Shown: piece after piece, positions 31,084 through 42,825 of the stretch
How the letters are laid out: every line of letters begins with the position of its first letter
Position numbering within the stretch: position 1 is the first letter of the stretch
Assembly: GCA_032433595.1 (NCBI GenBank)
Contig: JASWJB010000070.1
Span: 62,001-126,000 of the forward strand
Source of the DNA: Conoideocrella luteorostrata
Taxonomy: Eukaryota; Ascomycota; Sordariomycetes; Hypocreales; Clavicipitaceae
Reading direction: 5' to 3'
Length of the DNA: 64,000 nucleotides
Made by a program: the position numbers and the translations under genes
The notes under the pieces: model-generated
The model's input: only the letters and a program-made list of their open reading frames with translations
The model's database searches: none
Told to the model about the DNA's origin: nothing

Positions 31084-33494
31084 ATTGAATGAGTCGCTCA
31101 AGCTTCGGGTCAGAGGCTAGGGTCGTCAAAGGTTTCCTCTTTCAAATAGACAGGTATGGATAAAGTTAATCTTCGTCTGCAGTTAGGCGAAGGGATGGAT
31201 CCATTAAGAATGAACTCAGCATGTCGATGCGAATAGACTACCTCGGAAGTAGGTTTGGGGTGGTGTTGTATAAGTAGGTCTGTTGCATCTGAGTAGGTGC
31301 ATTAGTCCGTCTGCCATCGGATTGCGATGTAATACAGTTTGTGGATGCAGGACAAGGGACAAAAGGGCTGATAAGGCTGATCCCAAATTGCCTCCCTGGC
31401 GCTCAACCCGGCAGGAATGAGCGATGGGGATCAAGCTGGACTCTCGCGGAGGTGGTGACATCACAGGCAGCCCAAACAGTGCAATCCCGATCTCAGCGCC
31501 GAAAATAGCAGCCAATGATTTGACACTTCTTATCGAGCACGATGAGTCTCGTCAGCCACCAGACCATGCGATCCGTCAGACAATGCTAGGCAGCACAATT
31601 CATTGCCCTGCGCCATCGCACATGCATCGCTGTCGATTCCCCGCATGCTATCGAACCGCCCAACGCAAACACTCCGGATAAAACGGCTGGGCCCCGCCAC
31701 GTCAGCAATTTGGCTGTGCTGTTGTTGCACGAAACTGGTGCTGACCAGCTGCTGCATTGCATGGCTGCTCGACACCAGAGTGCAAACCTTTACATTTAGG
31801 AGCTCTTATGACCATTGGATTGTTGCCGCAGTGCGCCTCGCCATTTGCTCAAGGCACTAGTATTGCCACAGCTTATGCAGACCAGTCTGAAGGTATGACA
31901 ACGGCGATGCATCGTTTCCTTGGTGCCTACTAGTATATCGCCTAATGCATGTCATGGTTTTCACACGTTCCAGAGAGGATCTTTCTGCAATGCGGACTTT
32001 GCTATGCAGGGTAAGGGTGTTGCGCTTGAACACGTCTACGGAGGACGGAGCAATGCTGATGAACTCGAGTTTCCTGTTCCCCCCGGAGTGTGCGCTGTGC
32101 CCCATGTGCCGTAGATATATCGCACTGGAATCTATTCGTATCATGCGTCCGCTGATTTCGGACCTTGGACCGTCATACTCCGTAAAGGACACAGCATGCC
32201 TTTGTGTTCGCAGCTTGTGGTGTGTCATGGCCACCGATAGACCAGGCGGGAATGAGAGGACGCTCCGGTGTTTGCCTGCAGCTTGCGCCTATGGCTTTCC
32301 TACAACGCAAGTTTGTACCGCCGAAGTGATATAATAACCAAATGCAATTCAAGTCGCTGCCTTCTTTTGTGTGATCTCGCAGTGAGTTCTTTTGAGGACT
32401 ATGAGGCGGGCCTCACTTGCAGCAAAGAATTAAGGCCGAAACCCCTTCAGCTCGCCCTTTTTACGGAGTACTTGACTTGATCCACATACAAGGGCATCGG
32501 GGCATTGTCATGTCCACCCACTGCGCACCTGCGGCGCACCCAGGCAATCAGTCAGGGTCATGTACTTAGATGACGCCCCGGCTCAGTTGCTTAGGTGCTG
32601 GGGGTCAAACTAATGACTCTCCAGAAGCAAACACTAAGACGCTGCATGTACACAGGTTTTCGCCTGAGGAATAGCGGCCGAGATAGAGAGCAACGATTGT
32701 GCAACAATTCAAGGGTCATACGACTGGACGGAGTCCAATCCCTAACTTCGTCACGGAGAATCTGGCCTTGTATCGCCGAATAAAGGCTGCATTAGCCGTT
32801 CTGCAATGAAAGACCTTCACAGACGATGGTTTCCTCATCCCGCCAGCAAGCCTCATTCGCCCTTGTTCCTGCACGAGACGTCCCCTGACGTATTGGCCCA
32901 CTACCCAGACATGGCGCACATCTTAGACAACCCCCTGTGCAAGGACGCCACGCCGGGCATAAACAGTGCACATAGGTGGCTGGCGGAGACTGTTGCTTAC
33001 TACGGAGTAGTTAGACAGGTTTAATGGGTCTAAAACGATCCTACGTCGCAAATGGTTTTATTATTTTGAGAATACGAATTTCGCAGCCACACTAGCAGAG
33101 GGACACGAGACTTTTCCCGTATCCACGATTCTAATTCTCCTTTTAAAGAAGTGCGAGCCGCTTCTCAAGAAGATGAGTTTTTTTATTTGTAGACCCTTGA
33201 CTTACGCTCTTCTCTTTCGTTTGCTATTTCGCCATTTGGGGTCGTCGATGGTTCGAGCATCTCTGGCAGCGATCATTGTGTAGCCCGACCGTTGGACAAT
33301 TGGCGTTTTCTGAACTGCGCCTCAGCCAGCCTCCAGTATAATACACCACACTGTAGCTGAACCGAAGGCTACGTCAGCCCACATTTGCCAAGGCCGCCGC
33401 CTTCCGACATTTCAAATTTCCTGCAAACATTCGTTGACCCATTTGGGCTCTGACATTGTATTTGTTCTTTGGACCAGCGGGCGTATTTGAGAGA
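31084..33494. other. Intergenic region between divergent GRDP and GH5 genes
   Basis: 2.4 kb with no supportable gene. It carries three exact TACGGAGTA/TACTCCGTA copies (32176, 32462, 33001). Open frames such as 31945-32334 have no recognisable features. Confidence 0.5.
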
Positions 33495-35051
33495 ATGTAC
33501 CTCGGCTCGGTAGTGATGGGCCTGTTGGCCGTCTCAACGGGGGTGATGGGGAAAATGAAATATCTGGTGAGTTCCCGACGGCGCTTAAGCGAGCATGTGC
33601 GCGCGTGCCTAACAATGCGATATAGGGAGTTGCCATGGCGGGTATCGATTTTGGTTGCGATATTGATGTAAGACCTCATTCCGCCGGTATAAACGATCCT
33701 GATGAATATTAACGAATACTGCAGGGTTCTTGTCCAAAAGACAAAGTTCAAGTGCCTCTCGCCTCACTCGGTGGCGCCGACTCAGCTGGCCAGATGAAAC
33801 ACTTTGTGGAGGACGATGGCATGAATACATTCCGACTGTGTAAGTTGCATGCAACTTGCCGACTCGCACCATTTGGTCGGAAACAAAGCACGAAAAGCTG
33901 CACTTCTAACAAACCCATCAACAGCAATGACATGGCAGTACATTACAGCCGGGCAACCATCAGGAGGACTGGACAAGGTAAATTGGGGAAACTTTGACAA
34001 GTTAGTCCAAGCATGTCTAGCAACTGGTGCATATTGTATGCTCGACCTTCACAATTTTGCGCGGTACAATGGGATTATTGGTCAAGGAGGTCCGACGGAT
34101 GATACCTTTGCAGGACTCTGGAAACAAATCGCAACTTACTACGCCAAAGAAGACAAGATCATCTTTGGGCTAATGAACGAGCCGCATGATCTGGACATAA
34201 AGCTGTGGGCTAAGAGCTGCCAGGCTGCGGTAACGGCGATTCGAAAAGCCGGCGCCAAGTCGCAAATCATCCTCCTCCCAGGCACGAACTTCGCCAGCGC
34301 CGAGACTTTCGTCTCTACTGGCAGCGCCAAGGCCCTTGCCGCAATCACGAACCCAGATGGATCTACAGACAACCTGATAATGGATCTGCACAAGTATCTG
34401 GACGAAAACAACTCGGGTACTCACTCCGTGTGCACAACGAACAACGTTGACGGCTTCAAGACGATTGCGGAGTGGCTCAGGGAGAACAAACGCTTGGGAA
34501 TGGTTTCCGAGACTGGGGCATCTATGGACTCGTCGGTAAGTTATGAGATGCGAGATGAATTAGACTTTTTTTTTTCTTTTTCTCTCTTTCGCTGCAAGCA
34601 CCGATCTGACCGAAGAATTTAGTGCATGACCAAATTCTGCGAACAAAACGAGGTTATTGCCAAAAATGATGATGTCTTGGTCGGGTTCGTGGGCTGGGGG
34701 GCAGGAGGATTCGACAGTACTTATATACTCACCTTAACGCCATCTAAGTCGGGTGATAAATGGACAGACAACAAGCTGATGAAGCAATGCATCATTGCGC
34801 CATTTGGGACGGCCGCCGAGACGACGAAATCACCAGCCAGGACTACTGCCACTAGCCTGGTTTCTCCAACTTCTACTCAGCGATCCGGTCAAACTGCAAC
34901 CTCATCAGCCGCCCCCACCGGCACGGAAAACACAAATAATAACAACAGTGATACCGCACCAGGGAAAAACAACGGTGCGAATGCGTCCGCCCTTTCCAGT
35001 CTTTATATCACTTTAGCGAGCATCACATCGTTGTACTTATACATGCATTGA
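33495..35051 (+). CDS. GH5 subfamily 5-like endo-beta-1,4-glucanase with C-terminal GPI signal
   Basis: Five exons: 33495-33566, 33626-33667, 33725-33839, 33925-34535, 34623-35051 (422 aa). Start 33495 gives a signal peptide (MYLGSVVMGLLAVSTGVMG). Order of motifs: GVAMAGIDFGCDIDGSC, GQMKHFVEDDGMNTFRLS, WQYITAG, LDLHNFARYNGIIGQGGPTDD, FGLMNEPHDL (acid/base Glu162), DLHKYLDENNSGTHSVCTTNN and MVSETGA (nucleophile Glu272), then GWGAGGFDSTYILTLTPS. This closely parallels Trichoderma EG2 (GH5_5), but there is no CBM1. Instead a Ser/Thr linker (from about 345) leads to a hydrophobic C-terminus (SLYITLASITSLYLYMH), so the enzyme is predicted to be wall- or membrane-tethered. Cellulase activity is expected from family knowledge; anchoring is inference. 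Confidence 0.9.
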
Positions 35052-35764
35052 TCCTTGTTTACGAAGCTTTAGTTCGCTAGTTGCGGGCGCTTTGTGGGGC
35101 ATAGAGAGGGTGGAGTTTGGTAGACATCAATCATCTTTCAACAGCATTAGCGAACATATCTTTTACTGCGAAATAATGCGATAGACTCACAGGGCAAATA
35201 TGGACGCGTTTGTATTGATTTAGGCTACTTGTATTTATTATGAATTGCACATAGAATAGACAACCTTTTACTCTTTTTTTATTATTTTTTTCCATATTTT
35301 TCGGGGATCTAGCAGGATCGGCACCAAGTGAGGAGCAGGCTTCATGTGATAGCCCTGATGATGCAATCGGCTAAGCGGCCAAACTTCCCAATCACCACAT
35401 GCCAGCTGTATTGGTGATTAATCCATATTCCCACCGGTGCGTGCACCTCTACACTCTAAAATAAGATGAATTCGATGACCATATGGCGCAATACCGATGC
35501 ATTGCCGGCACTTGATCAACCGACCCACACAACCGTTCCACGCTGAGACGACGATCATCCTCACACAGCGGCTCAGTTGTTGTATTCTTTTCGTTCAGTC
35601 CTTATACCTGTCTGTATATTTTAATAACGACGGAGGCCCAGTACAGTATTTGCACTGACTGACGTTGCACTTGCGACTCAATACGTTATTCCCAAATATT
35701 GGGTCATCTAGACAAGCAGGGATCCTGATGAACAACTTGATGTAATTCATTATTGCTACTACAA
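35052..35764. other. Convergent intergenic region between GH5 and NtaA-type genes
   Basis: About 710 bp, A+T-rich, with a T-rich tract at 35272-35300. No gene is visible. Confidence 0.5.
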
Positions 35765-37337
35765 CTACTCGGTAAGGTTTAGTGCAGGCTGCTTTCCATC
35801 CTTCCAGTGATATTTGCTCGCCGGGTGGTCGTCTGGTGGGCTTGACTGCCCAGCCTTGCCATACAGATTCTCTCTGTATGTGCCGCCATCGACGGCATAG
35901 TCATCCCAGAACAGACCTCTCTGTCGCAAAACTGGGAGCAACAGCTCAATCACATCCTCGAAGGACCTCGGTAGAATGGCGTATGCCAGGTTGAATCCAT
36001 CAACATCCGCCTCGGCCACCCAACGCTCCATCTCGTCTGCAACTTTCTCTGGTGTGCCAACCACTGTGGCGCCGAGACCACCGATTTTGATATGATTAGC
36101 GACTGTGTGCTTTGTCCATTTTGGTACTTCAGGCGTTGACTTGGACCATGCTTCGACCGCTGACCGGATAGCATTTGACTCAACATGGCGCAGCTCTTCA
36201 TCGTCTCCATATTTGGCCAAGTCAATGCCCGTCCAGCCTCCGAATAATGCCAACGCGCCGTCTTCCGAGCCGTAATTAAGGTACTCACGATACTTGGCTT
36301 CGGCTTCCTCTTGCGTTTTGCCGATGACAGGGCAGAATAGGGTCAGAAACTTGATGGATTGGGGATCGCGATTGAACTGAATCTGTGCCTGTTGTCGAAT
36401 GTCCGCAACGTTCTTCGCGATGGTTGAGGGACTATGACCTGCAACAAAAATGGCCTCGGCGTTCTTGGCTGCGAAAGCCTTCCCGGCACTAGATGTACCT
36501 GCCTGTAGAATTAATGGTGTCCGCTGTGGTGAAGGTTGGCAAATATGAGGTCCCGGGACGGTAAAGTATTTGCCGACATGGTCAATGGTTCGGACAAGAG
36601 ACGGCTCGGTATAGACGCGTCTTTGCTTGTCTAGTTTAACAGCATCGTCTCGCCAGGATGCCTGCCTTTCCAAAGATGTCAGGATGCTTGCACCACCACA
36701 AGCTGGGAGTTAAGGTGTCTTACCAAAGCTTGTACGTCACGTCGACATACTCCTCGGCAATGGCATATCGTTCATCGTGCGGCGGTTGCTCGGTGAATCC
36801 CAAATTCCTCGCAGCGGAATCAAGATATCCAGTGACGATGTTCCAGCCCAGTCGTCCACCTGACAGATGGTCGACTGTGCTCAGTCGTCTGGCAAGGTGG
36901 TAAGGCTGCTCATATGTAGTAGCTACTGTCACTCCAAAGCCAATGTTCTTTGTTGCTGCCGCCATGGCGGGAATCACCGAAATCGGCTCGTTGACAGGCC
37001 ATTGAGCTCCGGAGATAACCGCCGGATCTGGATTTTTTGGCCCTTTGTAAACATCATAGGATCCCTGAATGAGAAGTCAGAAATTGCACCGCCCAAAAAA
37101 ATTGCAGGTCATAGCAAAACCAACCAACACATCTGCAATGAATATTCCATGGAATTTTCCCTTTTCTAAAAGTTTAGCCAGTTCAACCCAATGCGTGATG
37201 CTGTTGAAGTTCCAAGAGCGGTCATCAGGATGCTGCCACAATCCGGGCGACTGGTGTCCGCTGCACGACTCTACAAAGGCATTTATTATAAGTTTCTTTT
37301 TTCTTAAATCAAGGGGAGCTTCAGTGTTGTTAGACAT
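35765..37337 (-). CDS. NtaA/SnaA/DszA-type FMN-dependent monooxygenase (bacterial luciferase-like fold)
   Basis: Exons 37337-37125, 37064-36724 and 36665-35765 give 484 aa. The start MSNNTEAPLDLRKKKLIINAF fits the family, whose N-terminus reads K.l.lnaf....GHQ. Motifs include GHQSPGLWQHPDDRS, FHGIFIADVLGSYDVYKG, TYEQPYHLARRLSTVDHLSGGRLGWNIVTG (family signature SGGR.GWN.VT), YAIAEEYVDVTYKLW across the second junction, PQRTPLILQAGTSSAGKAFAA and IVGTPEKVADEM-like VVGTPEKVADEMERWVAEADVDGFNLAY. These enzymes use reduced FMN from a partner reductase to oxidise nitrilotriacetate, sulfonated or heterocyclic substrates. The divergent DUR3-like symporter suggests uptake plus oxidation of a nitrogenous compound; that is inference. 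Confidence 0.9.
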
Positions 37338-38033
37338 GATGATATCTAGTAGCCAACCTGACAAAATTCGCAGTTCGGTGTAGACAAGCAGCCAAAAGTC
37401 ATATAATCGGGGAATTGGCAAAAGCACAAAGAAAATAGAAACAAGTAAACGAGATTGTATACAATGCGGACTTAAATTCGGTATATATTCCTTATCAGCG
37501 AGCAACTTGTCATGTAAAGGCCGGACGCATGTGTGCCCGATCGATGCAACCTCCCTCCTCAATGGATACTGAGGATTACGCCATCCTTCACAACCCATAC
37601 GCCATTACCATGGCGCTGGCACAATGCGAGCCAATCAACTTTTCGACTTCGAGCAGAGGCCCTAATTCGTTTGATAGCATGGGGTGATACCCGAAAATAT
37701 TTCGATGGCTTTTTGCTACGAATAGAGAGCAGCCCTCTGCGGTGCGCTCATTCCCTAGCCGCGTATTTTCGGAGGTTCATCATAGCATCAGGAGCGATAC
37801 GTCATGTTGTGGTAGTCGATATTGCGCAATCGAGGCTAGAGAAATATCGACGCAATAATCTAAGCAATGGGCATTGGGCATTGAGCTTGACGAGCGCATG
37901 TCTGATAGTATCTGTAAAAGTAGACTTAAATGGACGACGCTGTAACTCGCGATCTGTGTGACCTCCTAATGTGCTAACGGTTCATTCTCCTGCCATTTTT
38001 TGGACTCACAAATTTTTAATAAAAAAAAAGAAA
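37338..38033. promoter_or_regulatory. Shared divergent promoter region, NtaA-type monooxygenase / DUR3-like symporter
   Basis: 696 bp between two divergent ATGs. An A-rich tract lies directly before the symporter ATG. A plus-strand open frame (37533-37961) is unconvincing. GATA sequences are present as expected for nitrogen-regulated fungal promoters, but I do not claim specific sites. Confidence 0.4.
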
Positions 38034-40342
38034 ATGATTTCGTTCAGAAGAGATGGCGTCGGTGATAGTGGCAGCGTAATCGAGCCGCCTCTACCCCAAG
38101 CAGCCGGATATATCATTGTAATCGTGGTGGGATTCCTCATCGCCCTCATCATGATGGTCACAACGCGCATTCTCAAGAAGACCGCCGGAGAAGACAACAA
38201 TACGACGGAAATGTTCATGACAGCCAATAGAACGGTTGGTACAGGGCTAACAGCTTCCGCTGTGATATCGTCCTGGCTTTGGAGTACTGCATTATTGGGA
38301 AGCTCCCTGGTAGGCTACAATTTTGGTGTTGCCGGTCCGTTTTGGTTCGCCGCAGGGTGAGTATTTTATCCCTGGAGTACGGTCGGATCCGGGCAAACTT
38401 CGCAATCTGACAATTGTCATAGATGCTCACCCATGATTGTCTTCTTTGCGCTGCTGGGTATTGCGTGCAAACTTCGAGTTCCCGAAGCGCACACACTACT
38501 CGAGATTGTTCGAATTCGATACGGAAAGCTTGGTCATGTCGTGTGGATAGTGCTATGTCTCATCAACAACATAATTGCTGTGGCGAATATGCTCCTGGGC
38601 GCGAGTGCGGCTATTTCAGCCCTGTCAGTATTGTTCATTTGAAGTTGTGAGTTGGTGAGATGGTGAGACGGAAACTAACTGCTCTCTATTAGTACCGGTA
38701 TGCATGTTATTGCCGCAACGTTTCTATTGCCAGTCGGGGTTGTTCTATACACCTTTGTAGGGGGGATCAAAGCAACCTTCCTGACCGACTACTTCCACAC
38801 TTTTGTCATCACAATCGTCGTATGTTTCTTTACCATCAAAGTCTTTTTAGTTCCTGAGATTGGGTCTCCGCATGACTTGTTCAACATCATAGCCCAGGTG
38901 GGCAAGGTACATCCCGTTGATGGCAATCGAGATGGATCATATCTGACTATGACAAGCAAAGGCGTGAGTACATCCTTTTCTGCTTGATAACGTCATAAAA
39001 TATAATACGTCCAAGATGTGAGCAGCTGTCGCTAAGCTCCTTGTTATATACAGGCAATTCTCTTCGGCATCATCCACATACTGTCCAACTTTGGGCTTGT
39101 CATTATGGACACCGGGTTCTTCGCTAAAGCCTTTAGTGCCGCCCCGCATGCCGTTGTGCCGGGGTATATTGTCGGTGGCGTTTTTTACTTTGCCATACCC
39201 TGGTGTCTCGGGACGATTATGAGCTTTGCGGCCTTGAGTCTAGAAGACACGGAAAGGTTTCCCACATTCCCTCGGCGTCTTTCATCGTCAGAGATATCGA
39301 GCGGCCTAGTTCTTCCATATGCTGCTGTGGCTATAGCTGGGAAAGGCGGCGCGGTCGCTGTGGTCCTCATAACATTCATGGCGGTCACCTCAACAATAAG
39401 TGCCCAAGTCATATCCGTTTCCTCCATTATAAGCTTCGACATTTACCGCCAATACTTCAACAAGAACGCCAAAGATAGAGATGCCATCCGTTGGAGCCAT
39501 ATCGGTGTGGTGGCTTTCGGATTCTTTTCAGCAGCTTTTTCGACCGCTCTACACTACGGTAAAGTAGACTTGAGCTGGACACTTTATATGCTCGGCGTCT
39601 TGACATGCCCGGGAATTATTCCCACCGTATTCACGATTCTTTGGAATCGTCAGTCCAAGCTAGCAGCTGTTAGCTCTCCTTTACTCGGGATGGCAACGGG
39701 CATCGGCGTTTGGCTAGGCTCGGCTTCAACGCTCCATGGGGAAATCAGTGTTGCAACCACTGGGCAGACACTACCTTGTGTGTACGGAACCGTCGCGTCC
39801 GCGTTCAGCCCGGCGGTCTATTCCATTCTTATTACCCTCCTCAATCCAGATAACTACGACTGGGCAGACTTTCGCAAAGAGAGATTGGCCTTCAACAAGT
39901 CCACTTCTAGCATTGCGGAAGCCTCGTCAGAATCGGAGAAGAAAGACGCGACAGCGGGTGACCTGCATGCCTCAAATTATATTGCCGACAAGGCCAAGCT
40001 TAAGCGGTGGGGAACTATCGCTGCCGTCTGGGCGGCTGCGACCTTCCTCGGACATTGGGTTTTGTGGTGAGTTTAGTTACACCATTCACTGTCACGGCAA
40101 ATTTACACGATGCTGCATCCACTCCTGACGCCCGATCCGCTTTTAAGAACTGACTAATTTCCCTCGAACACAGGCCACTTCCGATGTACGCCGCCAACTA
40201 TGTATTCAGCCGCTCATTCTTTGTAGCATGGGTAGTTGTGTCTATAATCTGGGCATGGGGAACCATGTTGGTGGCAGGCATCTACCCAGTTGTCGACGGT
40301 TGGGGCCAGTTAAGTCAAGTATACCGCGGATTGCGACCGTGA
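38034..40342 (+). CDS. DUR3-like urea/sodium:solute symporter (SSF family)
   Basis: Exons 38034-38356, 38423-38623, 38693-38963, 39054-40066 and 40174-40342 encode 658 aa. Exon 2 must end at a GTCAGT donor (38624) to restore ISALTGMHVIAATFLLP across the junction. DUR3-typical blocks: TEMFMTANRTVGTGLTASAVISSWLWSTALLGSS, VPEAHTLLEIVRIRYG, LPVGVVLYTFVGGIKATFLTDYFHT (SSF signature), FGLVIMDTGFFAKAF, AVTSTISAQVISVSSIISFDIYRQYF, and the C-terminal motif PVVDGWGQLSQVYRGL. About 15 TM segments are expected in the plasma membrane. Members import urea or polyamines with H+ or Na+ and are nitrogen-repressed. The gene is divergent from a flavin monooxygenase. The subfamily is clear; the substrate may not be urea. 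Confidence 0.9.
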
Positions 40343-42825
40343 TCAGAGAGAAGGCTTCGTGCAACATACATCGCTTTTTCGCTTTACATTTCATATCATG
40401 CATACTGGAATGCATGAGTGATATGTTTAGCCAACCGGGTTTGCAGGAATGAGTTTGGATTACATCCGGCGAAAACATCATGTGCCTAGCTTATGCATAG
40501 AGAAGAATTACGCCAACCCATAGTGACAACCATCAGAGATAACCCCGAAATGACCTCATATGGTTACAGCTCTGAGATAAACTTGAATTGCTGAGGTAGA
40601 GACTACCATGCATCGGTGCAGTCCGTCATAGACCAAATGTATGCCATCCATGGTGGATCGGGATTAGCATCCACATCGTGACCGCTCCTTGCGAAGGACC
40701 ACAGATCTTCTTTCAATCGTATTAGCAGACAGGGCCTAAAGGCCCGATATTAAATGCTTGCTCCGGCGGGCGGGAGAAGTTCCTTGGGAAGACCGCACTT
40801 GGGGCAGATCCAGCTGGTCGTCGCAGGGTATAAATTTTACGTGTCTATGCTCCAAAATGCGTTACTGTTGGGCTTGGTTAATAATAGGCCCAGCCGCTGA
40901 GTCGTGTCCGGCGTACAATGCCATTTAGGTTCCCCAATTCCACCCCTTGACCCGCCTTTGCGTAGATAAAGCGCCATTCTTGACTGTAGGGTTTCTAGAA
41001 GGCAACTAGCGTGAGAGCGGTTTCCCGGCTCCATTGGGTATGACGAATTTTCATCTCAAGTCAAAATACTCCGTACTAAAACCCACACTGCCGCAGTCTG
41101 GCGAACGAGCAAAATGGAAAATTTCGCCGCCGTTGGCCTCCCCCTGGACCTACTCATTGCTAGCCTGCGCTGCTAGTCAACACATTGCTAACTAGCCAAC
41201 CAACCAACCTGACTAGTTAAACCAGTCCACCAACTCGCGGGGGAAACGATAATATTGGGCTGGGTGGCCCTCATATCCGTAATAATGGAGAGGGCAGTAA
41301 GCGGTGGACTGTGGCTAAAGCCTTGGCCGAGCATTTTATGCTATGGCTGCCAATATTTAGAGACTCAGCTCAAAAAACTGCGTCTATAGTAGCTCTATAT
41401 TAGTAACTAACCCGGAGTGAAATTGTGATTGTTCCCGATTTTTACCACAGCTGGGGGGAATGACTTGTCCCATTTCTCGTTCCGACATTGGCACGTTATT
41501 TTCGCTGGACTATGTGACACTGTAACGTCCCTTATTACTATCTGAAACAACTATGCGCTTCTACCGTTGTGGTGTTTTGTGCAGATTCAAGAGTGTTCCA
41601 TATTAAATGCTGCGCCAAAAGCCTACTCAAAACTTGCTCCTTTACAGTCCGACCTGCCCATTTCGCCAGTGCGGGCTGTTGCCGGGCCTCGCAATACCCG
41701 GTCTGTACGGAGTATGTTACACATGGTTGTCATGCTACCGAAGTCCACATGCAGGCCAACCAATTCTCTAAACCTGGTTGCCTCTGACCCTATCTTGATC
41801 AGCCGAGCTAGAAGGCCGGCTGATAATTTGGACTCTTAAGTGCCCACTTGGTTTTCTCATCATAACGACGGCCCTGGTCTCTGCCCCGTTATATTTTCTG
41901 TGTCCCCTGGCAATGCAAGCTTCTTCTGCTTCGGCATCATTATCGCCCCACCATGACATGACTCGAAAAGCATCGTGTACCAAGAAATTTCGCACGTTTG
42001 AGCCCACACACCATTGTCGCCACCAGACTCCGGCTGTACGAATATGAGCTTCTGGTGGGTTTCTGAGGAGCCATAAGACCCAGATAGCGGAAACCAGTTT
42101 CCTAAGATTGTTGAAAATCACGGTTGCCTAAATAATAGTAGATCGAAAAACCATTAGACTCAGCGATCGCGCCAAGTTCATTGCGCATATGCAGCACAAG
42201 CAACAAATCGTGGGGTTAGAGAAACCATGCAAATCAAGACCCCTCCTCCCGCTAAATATTTGACTCCATTGTCAAATCGATGGAGGGTGATGCAACACGA
42301 TTGCAGTAGTAGCAGCAGCAGCAGTAGGAGTTGGTTCCCGCTTCTCCCGTCCAAGCTGCCAGGGTAGACTCGATAGAATGATGACAAAAACCACTAGAAC
42401 CAACGCAAGCCGTTCATGGACCGAAGACCCTTGGCTGCAGGTGGCTTGCGTCTTGCTAGTGGAAATCTGCAAAGCGCCAAGCTGCGAAGAGTCCTCGACT
42501 GGCCGCGTATCATAGGTTCAGCGCAGCACCCGAGACACCCAGAAACGTCCTAAGATCGTCGGACCCGTGGGCCCCCGGTCCCATGCCCCTTGAAAGTCCT
42601 CTTCCGACGTGTCGGTCTTGTTGGGCTCATTGGTGGTGCATACCACACCGAATGGTGTTAGTGCATGCAAGCATGTAATTAATATGCGGTTGCAGCCTCC
42701 AACTTCTCAAAGTGTCCGTTTTGTTTCGTGTCTTGACATCAATCACAGATGCTAGCCATTTTGTTCGTCTTGATCAAACAGATTTTGGACATTCCTAAGC
42801 CCAAATTTTGTCAAGATAGGTCATC
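40343..42825. other. Gene-poor 2.5-kb region between symporter and rhodopsin-domain genes
   Basis: No supportable gene. It contains two TACGGAGTA-type copies (41067, 41706) and an AGC/AGT-rich trinucleotide tract near 42304-42330. Mostly A+T-rich. Confidence 0.5.
42304..42330. repeat. CAG/TAG trinucleotide tract
   Basis: An imperfect AGC/AGT triplet series in non-coding DNA. Confidence 0.6.
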
